Below, one piece after another: positions 35,700 through 47,240 of a stretch of DNA of 64,000 nucleotides. The stretch's first letter is position 1. Each line of letters opens with the position of its first letter. Source of the stretch: Paraescarpia echinospica (taxonomy: Eukaryota > Annelida > Polychaeta > Sabellida > Siboglinidae); NCBI GenBank assembly GCA_020002185.1, contig CM034532.1, positions 48,099,780 to 48,163,779 of the forward strand, in the 5' to 3' direction. The notes below the pieces were generated by a model that saw nothing but the letters and a program-made list of their open reading frames with translations, did not search any database and was not told the origin of the DNA. A program made the translations under genes and the position numbers.

Positions 35700-38130
35700 C
35701 GAAATGTCTAGACTTAAACTCCCGTCGTCCTCTCAATTAAAAAACAAGCGAAACGGTCCAGAAAGAAATACTTATCGAAAGAAGCCATTAGATCATTAAG
35801 AACAAACAAATGATGTGGAAGTCATATAGACGTACTTGAAATAACAAAAACTACAACATTTATAAAGAAGCATTAAACCAAGCTACAACTGAAATTAAAA
35901 GTTCGAAGAGAAGCTACGAACAAAAATTAGCTTGTAATATAAAACAAGACAGCAAGAGTTTTATGCATATGTTCGGAGCAAACAGAAAGCTCAGGATAAG
36001 GTCGATCCTCTAGAAGATAGTGCTGGAAATATTATAGCAGAGGGATTCTTAATGGCAGAAGATCTGAATTAGTATTTTAGTTCAGTGTATACCATGAAAG
36101 ATATTAGTTCACTGCCAGTACCAGAGGCTAAGTTCAATGGGGTAGAATCAGACTATTTAGGACAGTTAATTGTAACCCCGGAAATGGTAGCTAAGAAAAG
36201 TAGGGCTATGAAGGATAATAAATCACCTGGAGTGGACGGGATTCCACCCAAACTACTATTGGAAATTATAGAACAAATTAGCATACCACTTGCAACAGTT
36301 TTCAAAGTGTCATTAGAAGAGGGAGTTGTTCTTTTAGGATGGAAAGAAGCAAACATACCGTTATTTGAAAAAGGTTCCAGAAACAAGTCAGAGAACTACA
36401 GGCCATCCTCGCAAGCAAGGGCTGTTTGTCATGCAAAACTAGCCATGGCTGATCCCCTACGCGAAGTGCGGAAGTTAACTGAGTCAAACTAGTAACTGAC
36501 TTCGCCAGTCGCGACTGCATCACCCGTGAGAACAGCGCAAATACCCGCCCCAATTTGAAGACGGATAAACGACTTCTGGGAATCCCAATATATAATGACC
36601 CGTTCGCCCATTAGCACGAGCAGCTGAGCGGTATTGTGTATTCGAATAATTGCTTCTACTTCCTAAACATTGCATGTAACACGAGCCATGGTTGGTTTAA
36701 ATTAGTTTTATTATGACCACCTCACCTGCCGAGATCCACTGATCTAGTGAGCGATTTCATAGGCTAAGCTTAAATTCAGAGATTCGCAAAGCGATCAGCC
36801 AGGGGGTACTGCTGGCTGGCACTGACGTAATCAGCAGCAGCGACCCCTGGCGCGCGAGGATGCTACAGATCAATGAGTTTAACGTCAGTGATTTGCAAAT
36901 TATTAGAAAGACTAATTAAAGATCACATGGTGGATTTTCGTGTTAAACATAACTTGTTAAACCCATCTCAACATGGGTGTCTAAAAGCGAGGTCATACTT
37001 AACAAATGTTTTTTTTTAAAGATATCACTAAGTGGGTAGACGAGGGATCACCAGTAGATATCATCTACTGATATATTCAGAAACCTTTCGACAAAGTGCC
37101 ACGTCAAAGGTTACTGCTTAAACTAAATGCCCATTGCATAGGAAATGGTTTAATTAACTGGATAAAAAAATTGCTAATTGACAGAAGACAACGGGTAGTA
37201 GTTGATGGGGAGGCTTCAAATTGGAAATCAGTTTTGAGTGGGGTACCACAGGGTTCAGTACTGGGACCTATATTATTCTTAATATATATCAACGATTTGG
37301 TCGATGAAATAATAGGCAAGGTTTTGAAATTTGCGGATGATACAAAATTGTTTAGAAGGATTAAAAGTGATGGAGATAGACAGCATTTACAAGATTATAT
37401 TGACAGGTTGATAAAATTGTAAATGTTGTTCAATTTTGGGAAATGTAAATGCCTCCACAAGATGTACAATATACAATGGGAGGTTCTGTACTAAGTACTA
37501 CTGTAAAATACTTAGGGTTAACCATGAGTGCTGATATGAAGGTTTCAGAGCAGTGCGGTGTTGCCGCTTCAAAGGGAAATCAAATTCTTGGATTAATTAG
37601 GCGAAACATAACGTATAAGAAAAAAGAGCTGTTGTATAAAACAATAGTTAGACCTCATTTAGAATATTGTATTCAAGCACGGAGGCCATATTGCAGGACG
37701 GACACATATATGCTAGAAAGAGTACAGAGGAGAGCAACTAAAATGATACCAAACCTGAGGGATCTTAATTACGAAATACGCCTAAAAGAATGTGGTTTAA
37801 CGACACTAGAGACTAGGAGATTGAGAGGAGATCAGATAGAAGTGCTTAAAATATTAAATGGTTATGAAAATATTGATAGAAATATTTTGTTCTCGGTTAA
37901 GAAAGATAGAAAGACCAGTGTAGATTATATATAAGAAAGTTCTCATTCTCAGTAAATGAATGGAACAGATTATCTTCTGATTGTGTTGGGACTAGTAGCG
38001 TGAATATGTTTAAAAATAAAATCGACACATACCTTAAAAGGGCGGGATACACGTAGATAAACAATATTGGACTCTCGATAAGCCAAAAGGCTTCCTTGTC
38101 CACCTGCCATCTAGAGTTAATTTTCCGGAT
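35700..38130 (+). mobile_element. CR1-like LINE, defective, interrupted by a MITE
   Basis: The plus strand carries, across several frames: SFMHMFGANRK-type linker region; AMKDNKSPGVDGIPPKLL (36215-36260), the RT start; KEANIPLFEKGSRNKSENYRP, interrupted at 36404 by a MITE; resumption at about 36876 with SLTSVICKLLERLIKDHMV; a motif A region with a stop and lost Asp (near 37060-37100); SGVPQGSVLGPILFLIYIND (motif B) and KFADDTKLF (motif C) at 37230-37360; then TVKYLGLTMSADMKVSEQCG and ATKMIPNLRDLNYEIRLKEC toward the C-terminus, and a final NKIDTYLKRAGYT near 38050. Several stops show it is dead. The remnant at 63225-64000 is closely related. Confidence 0.88.
36404..36862. mobile_element. hAT-like MITE copy 1 (CATCCTCGC family), inside the LINE
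   Basis: Ends CATCCTCGC...GCGAGGATG (9-bp inverted termini), 459 bp. Flanked by CTACAGGC and CTACAGAT, an 8-bp direct repeat with 6 matches, as for hAT elements. The LINE reading SENYRP resumes with SLTSV beyond it, confirming an insertion. No ORF of its own. A second copy is at 53351-53804. Confidence 0.85.
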
Positions 38131-39294
38131 GGCAACCTTGTTAAATCTTGTCAATTGGGCAATCATGGCGCTCAATTGTTACGCGTATGTCTGATACATA
38201 GGTAAAAATATAATTAGGTGACAATCCGCTTTAAAACTCATCGCAAAATGTTATTATTTATTGTTGCCATTAGAGCTTACGCTTATCTTTCAATGTATGG
38301 TCACCGTACTAACGATACAATATTATAGTGTAGTCTACTGTTGAACGCCCGTGAAAACGTACCATTGGACAAGGATGTTATGATGTAGGTCACCACGAAC
38401 CGTTAGGGAATTATATATGTGGCCATTCTGTTGTGATCAAATTGTATGTATATCTAGGTCTAGCCCTAACAAAACGAGTTCGAAATTAGCCTCGAAACGT
38501 ATCCGAAACGACTGCCAACTTTTGGCGCAATTTTAATGTTACGACCAGGCGTATGTCGACTGCGACGACGTCGATGATGTGGTTATCGTCGACGTATTCA
38601 TAGACATATCCTCTGTTCCATGGATATATCAACACTGCGCTTCAAATAAATGTAAACCGACTTGAAAACTCCAGCACTGGTCAGTAATACGCACCGGCTC
38701 GTGAATGGCTTCGAGATAATCACATGGCGACAGTTAGCGACGTATTGTTGGACCAAAACTGTCTTGCCTTGTTGTGTTCAATATAATGCCTCGCCTCGAG
38801 GTTGACTAACAAGCGAACGAAATGCGGAACATACGATCCAAACTCACATTGCATCTGCATCAGTACTCTTCCCGCCTACGGTGGTATTTACATCACTGAG
38901 TGCATCCCATATGTTTCTTGTGCTCATCATGAACGTGGCAATCCACGATCGGAGAGTGGCTCAATGCGACTCATACCCCGTTGAAGAAACCATGACTCGA
39001 AGAATAAGCTACGCACACGCGATGGCGATAACGTCGCCAATGTAAGGAGAATTTACTACGATCAGTGCGTAGTCATGCCAACGCTATTTACTGTATACCA
39101 GTGCTTGTACGTCAGTAGTAAGTTCATCCATAATAATATACATTTAATAGTTTATTATATACACTGCGTTATATTAAAAAAATACATATGATAATATATT
39201 TTGAGAACATTTTTGAGTTACTGGAAATATGTATGATCACGCCATTACGTCAATAAAGTCTCCCTACACGGATATGGGTCACTGGTTATCCAAA
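38131..39294. other. Region upstream of ATP6AP2; no gene seen
   Basis: CpG-richer patches at about 38470-38600 and 38780-39070 could include the ATP6AP2 promoter. No TATA box, initiator or transcription start can be placed with confidence. Confidence 0.4.
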
Positions 39295-42200
39295 ATGGCG
39301 ACTTCGACTAAGCGTTGGTCGGTGCTGGCTCCTGTTTTAATCGTCTTGTACGCTTCAGGTGAGTACATGCGATGCTGTACATGACGTTTGGTTGTGCAGT
39401 TAAGGTAAGAGCGTGTGTATTTCATGTAAATACTACAAATCAGCCATCCTCGTTTACCGAGAGATAGCATTGACAGACTTGGGGCTGCTCAGTACTGTCA
39501 ATATCGCGGCCTCGGCCCTGCCTGGTGACCCTGTGACTATGACCGAGACATTATACAATGTCACCACTGACGTTCTTTATCCTTCAAAAATAGCGACAGT
39601 CTGTTTGTGTGGGTTAATGGTTTTGTGGCGATATTAAAGGTTGATCAAATTGCTAAGGAACATTTATGCGATACGGGCATAGTCCATATTTTGATATTTT
39701 CGGACGATGTGGGGTGGGCGGGCCTTTAGCGAAGAAATTCAAGAATAGACATGTCATATGATTATGATAGTAACGTGTTACTCTGTTGACAGTGTCAGTG
39801 GTCAACACCACTGTGTTACGGAATATATTATATATATAATAGCAATAACAACGAATCTAGTTACATTAGTTAATACAATTAACAATAGCATGCCACAGCC
39901 TATTCAGAATTGATATCAAATTTATATTCAGATGCCTGTGATTGACTTGGAGGTTGGAGCTAGCTAGTTTTTACTGCATGCATTTTATACCTGATATCGT
40001 GAAAGATATGAACATTATTATGTACAATGTGCAGTTGATTTATAGTAAAAACTGATATGACTTAACTTATAAACTGTAGATGTGCATTCTAAATGTATAT
40101 ATATGGTGACATCTATTGCGAAACAACCCCAAGAAATTCTTCCTCGAGCACCAGGCTTCATTGTTGACCAGAATAGCCCATGATTATATTTTATTGTGAA
40201 TATTATTCACTTAATATGTGTACAGGTTGAAGGCACAATTGTGTGGTTGTGGAAAGAACTACCTACTCCTATTTTGTTATTAATTATCTTGGCTTTTAAA
40301 TTCTGCATTAAGACCTACTGATAGTCAGCAAGACTGTGAAGATGTATACATTTTAGACGTTTTACCTTACTTACTACCTCTTTGGAAATTTATCCTTTAT
40401 TATTATTATTAGTGTGTATAATTTTTTTATTAGCTTAAATATAGCACTGATGGATTTAGTAAAAGGTTTCCTGTTATTTGTTTTCAGTGTTTGGATATGC
40501 CACGGCAGGAGGTGAATTTATCATCACACATGCCCCTTCATATATGACATTCCTGCAAGGTAGCAGTCAATTAGCCAACAGCGAGATATCAAATGTTATC
40601 AAGTCGGTGTATGGCTTTTCTCTTTCAAAGGTAGGTTGCCTTTTATCTTCCTTGTTGACAAGATGGTGGCTAAAATTAATAATGCATATTAAATCTGGTC
40701 AGTATTACATGTTCTAACAACTATGACGCCACCTTATATTGACATAAATTATCTTTTTATATCAGGAACTGACTAGCCTTAAGTACCTTTTTATGCATTA
40801 CTGCTTTGTAAAATGGCTAGATGAGTACTGCATTGCAGGTCATAATGTGTAATCAAAACTTTCTAAACATATGTATGCTGATATAATAATAACTTCCTAC
40901 ATACACTAAAATCCAAAATAAAACTGTTCAGCAGTAATGACTACAATCAACTAAGTGCTAAAATAATAATACAAATAAAATATTTAAACAGTTATTATGT
41001 ACATGTTTATGTTTACATCGGTGTATCATTTATCATATCCTTCTTGCAGGATCTCAGCTGGGATGGCCTTGCTCAGGGCAGTTTCTTCCAGAAGCCAAAG
41101 GCTAATGTTGTGATATCTGTGGTTGGCTACCAGGGTGCTCCACTCGCCATTCAGAATACAGCGAGATATCCCACTAATGATGTAAGTATTTATAAATTAT
41201 TGGTATGACAGTCGAACCTCTATACGATCACCTCCGTAATATACCCACCTCACAATTCAGGTCACCATAGGACAGTCCCAAATTATTGTAATAACAGTGA
41301 CGTATAAGAAATTAATCCCACTAATATGGTCACCTTGCCATTCACATTGCTTTGGCCTTAATAGTGAGGTTCCACTGTATTTTAATACACGCGTGATGTG
41401 ATGTTTTCTGTTTCTCAAGGAAAGCTTGCATTTGTCTAGTCTCTGCAGTTAGCAAATCATTTATACTGATGATTCTTGCTTGCTTTGATTTTCTAGGATG
41501 AATCCTTCTTGAATACAGAGACTGTCACAGAACAACTTCAGAGGTCTACCGTTGAGCCAATCATCGTTGACTTCTCGGTTGATAAAACTGTAAGTGTTTT
41601 AGTGTTAATGTTGTGTCTCGCACCATTACAAATACAAATTTTTAAAGTCGTGATCTAAAGTTAAAATTAATATTGCATTCTACTATAAAGATGGCTTAAT
41701 GATCCAGACGTAGAAGAGATACACAATACATGTGGTGTTTCTGATATCTGTCCAATAGGTTTTCGACATCAGGTCACACCATCCACACCTGTTTGGAAAG
41801 CTGCCTGCAACCTTCCAAGAGGTGCAGAGAGTCTTCGCTGATGGAGCTACAAACTTTGCAGTGAAGGACCTTGGCACACTGAACACAAGCAACGATGCCG
41901 ATCTACTCTTCCTTGGAGAGTTACACATCATACAGGAAATTATTGCTGCAGTAAGTCCACTGTGATTATATTGTGTTTCATTTAAACGTTATTCTCAGTA
42001 AATGTCTACACAATGTATGTATTTAAATGTTTATTAATAACGTTAAATCAGCATAATGTGAAACAATGTTTAGCATAGCATTACTATACAGCAGTGTTAG
42101 TATCTTGTCGTGGTATTATATTATTTATTGGTTGACCAACAACTTACATGTAGACTTGAGACACATAAAGGTCAACCATAGTTGTAAATAAAAATCAACA

Positions 42201-44410
42201 ATTATATGTAAATCACTTGTGTGCATCTTTAAGTGGATTCAGGCGCTTTATAATTCCTACTATATTATTATGTTTAAGCAGTTACTTTACTACTACAATC
42301 TTTTGTGTCTTGTAATAATGAAAAATTGCAGTTATTAATGCTCGCACTCCTTTGTTCTCTAGCTGAAGGCAAACCGACAGCTGGTGAATGATGTCTCGCC
42401 AGACTTCTACCACTTCAGACTGCGAGGCCTGAGTATGTTAGTACAGACATACGGAGAGCAATCTCCCAATGTGGCCACGGCTATGAAACTGCTGCAGAAG
42501 TTCCTTGCTAAGGTAGATGTGAAACAGGAATGTCGAAACTATTTTGTTAACATAATTATAAGCTTCATCCAGTAAGCAGATAATATACAAACTGTTTTAT
42601 AAATAAAAGTACCCAAGAGATTGTATCAAAACATCTACTTAGACATACTATGAATTATTCCATACATTACTCAAGTGGTTAGTGTCTACATATATTATTG
42701 GTTTCTTTCCTGTCGTCGTGGAATTGTATAACTGGGCCCACAATGGAAAAGGGCAAATGCACAAGTGCAATTTCTTAGTGCCTTTATGGCAATTTTACAT
42801 CAGAATATGTACTGTAATGTGTTGTAAATAAAATACGCCAATCAGTGCATTACCACCCTAAGGTTTATTATACGTGTATTTTCCAGTTTCCATTCGCTCG
42901 GTGGTTATAGCAATGAGGATATTACACAAGGAGTGAAAATTGTGCATGCAATAGCGACAATGGTATTACACGAGTACATGTAATTATAAGATAACATAAC
43001 AACCGGTGGCAGTAAAAACAGCGTGTCGCACGAGGTTGGGGTTGTCATTTCGTTAGTAAGATTAAGGACATTGATGAACCTTTTGTCGAAACGACAGCTG
43101 TACTGCACCATAGCTACAAGGTAATAGAAGATTTGTTGACGTCACGAACAGGTATCATCTCTATGCGATGTTAACTAAATTTAATAAAAATGTAAACTTG
43201 TTAAATTTTGAAAACTACTAACATGTAACTATGCTGGTTAAAGTTTATAAGATTATTACACTGATTCCATGTGCGTAGGTGACTGCAAGTTTCAAGGAAC
43301 TGTATGGCGGAAACGTTATGGTGGAGGTTGTGACGCTATCTACGGCCGACCAGCCATCTGCTAGGATAGCCAGGAGTTTGAAGGCAGAAGAGGATGTCAA
43401 AGAGAATGTGGTAATTGTGATTATTTCGGTTTTGTTCAGCATATTCAACTGCAAGTCCACCATTCTACTACTAGACACAACTCTTACGATGGCATTGGTC
43501 TGTTTCGGGTGCATTTAACAAAGGTAGAATAATAGAATATTTGTTGTCGTAACTGCTTTAATTAAGAAAACTTATGTTATTACAACTATATATAATATAA
43601 GGGATAGTTGCTTTCTTTCAAATCCGATTATCACATGTTGGGGAGATGCAGTAAAAAATGGAAGTTGCAAGCACTGTGTATTGTTGTCACGAGAAGAGAA
43701 TCATCTGGTTAGAAACGGTGTTCAAAATAACCTTCCTACTAGTCTTGCTCTAATTACTAGGGGTGAATATTATTAGGGATATTTTGTTTTTATAATATAT
43801 ATTATTATTGCAATACTGTTATGATAGTTTCATAACTATCGACTGTATTGCGCTAGTATGATGGAACGGTGATTAGCCAGGAAAGCAGTCCCAAATCATA
43901 AGTTGCGGGAGGCGCCATTGCGTCGCGGTTGATTAAAACGAATGAATCCGTGAATGATGCTACTATTGTGGTCGATTTTTGTTGATATTATGTGGATAAA
44001 TAAGTCAAAATATAGCTGACAAAGCACGTTTACGATGAGTGTTACAACGGCACAAGCATCCGTGTTGATGTGTTTAGTCAGTTGTCGTTACTGTCGATAG
44101 TTCAGTGTACTGTCGATGATAAATATTGACTGTCGCGATCCATCCATAGTTCCATGTGTTGTCATACATCTATGTATAACCTATTTCACGAGTGTTTCGT
44201 TGCTGACAGGCGTCGCAGGACCTGGAGACCCAGCTGAACGTGGACACCGCCTACACAGCCATGTACCCGGTGATGTTCAACATCATCCTGTGGACCATGG
44301 TCGTGCTGGCGCTCGCCGTCGGTGCTGTCAGCTACGGCATGTGGTACATGGACCCCGGCCGGGACAGCATCATCTACCGCATGACCAGCCAGAGACTGAA
44401 GACCGACTGA
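39295..44410 (+). CDS. ATP6AP2: ATP6AP2, (pro)renin receptor / V-ATPase accessory protein 2, 8 exons
   Basis: Exons: 39295-39358, 40488-40630, 41050-41181, 41497-41589, 41759-41950, 42363-42512, 43279-43410, 44210-44410; every intron is GT-AG. Intron 1 is phase 1, the others phase 0. Product 368 residues (human about 350). N-terminal signal peptide (MATSTKRWSVLAPVLIVLYA), a lumenal domain with GGEFIITHAPSYMTFL and SWDGLAQGSFF, a transmembrane helix at about 324-347 (MFNIILWTMVVLALAV), and the conserved tail MDPGRDSIIYRMTSQRLKTD. In the family the protein assists V-ATPase assembly in ER/Golgi and endolysosome and takes part in Wnt/planar polarity signalling. The start ATG has context CAAAATGG. 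The last exon is far more GC-rich than the rest. Identity is firm. Confidence 0.95.
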
Positions 44411-44621
44411 GCTAGCAGGCGGAGTCGGTGCCAATAACAGCACGTCACTGCGAGAGTGCTTCCGTAGCAGCATCGATTAAACTAACATCTGTATGTGTAT
44501 GTCTGTATAATTTGTATGTATGTATATGTCGTAAAAAGTCACGATTACGCAAAAGCGCACGGATTAATGGCGTGTATCGGCTAGACTATATCGGTCAACT
44601 CTAGACTAATTGTGCATAAAT

Positions 44622-44627
44622 AATAAA
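44622..44627 (+). promoter_or_regulatory. Candidate ATP6AP2 polyadenylation signal (AATAAA)
   Basis: AATAAA about 210 bp after the stop codon. A second candidate, AATAAA at 45134-45139, is followed by a GT-rich stretch (GGTTTTTTGGCTGTTGGG) and may be the main site. Confidence 0.35.
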
Positions 44628-45133
44628 TTGCTTGTTTTAGTCGTCGCTATTGGAGATACATATGAATGTGTGAGTCATACTTGTACCATAACCTTTCTGA
44701 CCGTTAGTGGTCTGCCTGTGACAGTCTGTATGCTAGCAATCGTGATAGTATGTTTGTTATCGCTCAGTCAATCCATTTCTTTTTATGTCACAAACATCTA
44801 GTGATATATTTAACGTGGTATAACTCATGTATACTGTCTACGAAATGTTTTGGCCACGAGTCGTGTTAACACGTACATTCCATCAACATCTAGCAGTTAG
44901 ATATATGCGATGTTTTAAAATCATTGAGATTAATGTACAGTAGTACTTCGTGTACATACTAATTTAAATGTGTATGTCAGACTGGAAATTGTTGTATATA
45001 GTGATGTGTGTACAATGGTGAATGTCGGCAATTTGGTGCCAATGAATTTGCATTTAATAAGAGTAGGTAATCTATGCGGACTTGTTATGGTGGGATACCA
45101 TAGTTTTGTTGGTATCTGCCACTGAAATGTAGA

Positions 45134-45139
45134 AATAAA
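45134..45139 (+). promoter_or_regulatory. Alternative ATP6AP2 polyadenylation signal
   Basis: AATAAA with a GT-rich downstream element within about 45 bp, which fits a cleavage site near 45150-45160. Confidence 0.35.
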
Positions 45140-46189
45140 ACTAACACCTTAATTGGTATCCGGTTTTTTGGCTGTTGGGATATATGTAACACATGATTGC
45201 TAAATGTTATTTAGTTTAGTTATTTGTTGCCTTAGCAAAATATGAATGAACTTAATCAACTTATATCAAGCCAGTGCACGATACCGATTGAACTGAAAAT
45301 TACCTTCACGAACATCCATTTTGCACGAATACACATCGCTAAAATTACAAGCTATGCGTTTGTTAACTTCCTTCAGGGTATTAGAATTAGTGGCTAACGA
45401 TAGGAAGAGTTAAATTGAAAGGTCGAAGAAAGTATACCTCGGATGGTTGGCGAGTTGGTAGCATGATCTTCATACAACTAGAGGACGGTCGTCACAAATA
45501 GTATTGGAATGAATAGCCGCTTACGTGTCAACATTACAGAGATAACACCAATCTACGTTTTGCACTAAATCTTGAAGTTTGACATAAAGGTCATTTTCGT
45601 TGGGGTCACCTCAAAGGTAAGTTATTTCTAATTATAGCTACACATTTTGTATGAAACCCCTGCGCCGCCAAATTCTGAAAAATAATTAGAAAATTGATAC
45701 AGGATATAAAGTTAACAAGGTAAAGTTACCAACATAAGTAACAATTTAGGCCCACAATAAGCTATTTGTTTTTATCTTCTAGCACATCGGATTTCCGAAC
45801 GTGTTTCCTCTATTAATCCATATTCAAGTGGATTTTTATGGTAATATCAGATACGTTTTTACTCCTCAGACGTATAATGTTAATGTGGATGGTTTAAAAT
45901 AACAAGTTGACGTGGATCATGAGCAGTACTAAACCCCTACTTAAACAAAATTCAAATTTCTACGACAATACCAGAACTATTGGACAGGCACAGAACTTCT
46001 GGTGGTAACATTATTGACGTTGTAGCAGTGAATTTATTGGTACGGTCAATTTACAACATACAAAACAACATCCACCAATTAGGGCGATATATAATTTAAG
46101 CGTTTCATCTCTTATTTTATTAGGTGTATTTTGGAGGGGCAAATCACAATTTAGGGTGAATAATTACATGTAGTATTGTACTTACCAGT
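45140..46189. other. ATP6AP2-OMA1 intergenic, part 1; no gene
   Basis: Nothing coding recognised. Near 45450-45500 a stretch with GGCGAGTTGGTAGCATGATC resembles a tRNA D-arm/A-box but lacks a B-box. Confidence 0.5.
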
Positions 46190-46343
46190 GGCCGGTTTCA
46201 AGAAGCGTACTTAGTTTCGCAACTACTTAGCGTCACGTGTTTGCGTAAACTTCTATGCTCGCTTATATTAAACAAATCTTGTAATTTACTAAGACCATCA
46301 TCTTAGCGTTAAGAACGTTCTTAGCCGCTTCACGAAACCGGCC
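46190..46343. mobile_element. 154-bp MITE with GGCCGGTTTC termini
   Basis: Left end GGCCGGTTTCAAGAAGCG and right end CGCTTCACGAAACCGGCC are inverted repeats (16 of 18 positions match). A 5-bp direct repeat CCAGT flanks both sides (46185-46189 and 46344-46348). Internal sequence is also partly self-complementary (ACTTAG.../...CTAAGAACG). Non-coding. Confidence 0.88.
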
Positions 46344-46348
46344 CCAGT

Positions 46349-47240
46349 GTTGCTACGGTATATTTCACAAAAATCTACTCCTTTTCAGAAAGAAGTCAGT
46401 GTCTAACTTTGAAGATTATTGTTTGTTTTTGCCGATAGAACAAGTGATAGTCAGAGCACGTATTTGGTGTCGCCATCTAACGGATAAAATAGGGAGCAAG
46501 AATCTTTGTGGGTAAATAAATTCTTAATACACATTGTTTACCGGAACTAGAAGGTGAGGATATCCACATATCGAATGCACGAGGTCAATGCGCACATGGA
46601 TACAGGCTACGCCTAATGTAATCATGTGTTAATGAACACGACCAGGCAATCAAGAGCTAGCTGTATACCAGCACTCAGTGAATATGTCTCATGTGAGCGA
46701 AGTGGCTCGAAACATTCCGACGTGGCTGTCAATTATTGAATTGGTGTTTAACCCTCGCGTCGGCTTCCGAATCAAGCACTTGCTCTCTTTTTACTGCTCG
46801 GAAGGAGCAAAAGTCGGTTTAAATGTCGCTCTAGTGGCAACTCTGACAAGTGATAACCCTACAATGACATTGGTAATGCTTGGAGCTCTGAGTTGTCTCT
46901 ATCACTTCAGTGAGTGACAGAAGAGACGAACGGCTACACGTCACATATGTCAACAACCCGAATCAACGAGAACGTCTAGCCTCTACTCTAGCCTCTAGGA
47001 CGTGTGTCATGAAATGATTGTAAACATTGCACACAATGTCAAGGTCGAGCATGATTCGTCTGAGTCAGATATATTTCCAACAAGTTTTACCAATGACGAT
47101 GACTTAGTAACAACCAAGGTTATTCATTTAACTAAGTTTGTATATATATTTGTCTAGACTAATGTCTAAGTTATATTATTATTTTGTAATTAGTAGATTG
47201 TGGATATTATACACCAGAGCAGAGGTAGAGTGATTCTGTT
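46349..47240. other. Sequence upstream of OMA1; no supported gene
   Basis: An 80-codon open frame at 46678-46917 has no recognised product or splice support. The OMA1 promoter should lie here, but no core element is evident. Confidence 0.45.

Noticed and set aside
44186..44473. 95-codon minus-strand ORF
   Set aside because: Exact antisense of the last ATP6AP2 exon, which is firmly identified on the plus strand.
45430..45510. tRNA-like stretch with an A-box-like sequence and a CAT near the anticodon position
   Set aside because: No B-box (GTTCGA-type) and no acceptor stem could be paired; at best a remote tRNA-derived relic.
46678..46917. 80-codon ORF upstream of OMA1
   Set aside because: No recognised product, no splice or promoter evidence, and no repeat relationship; left as intergenic.
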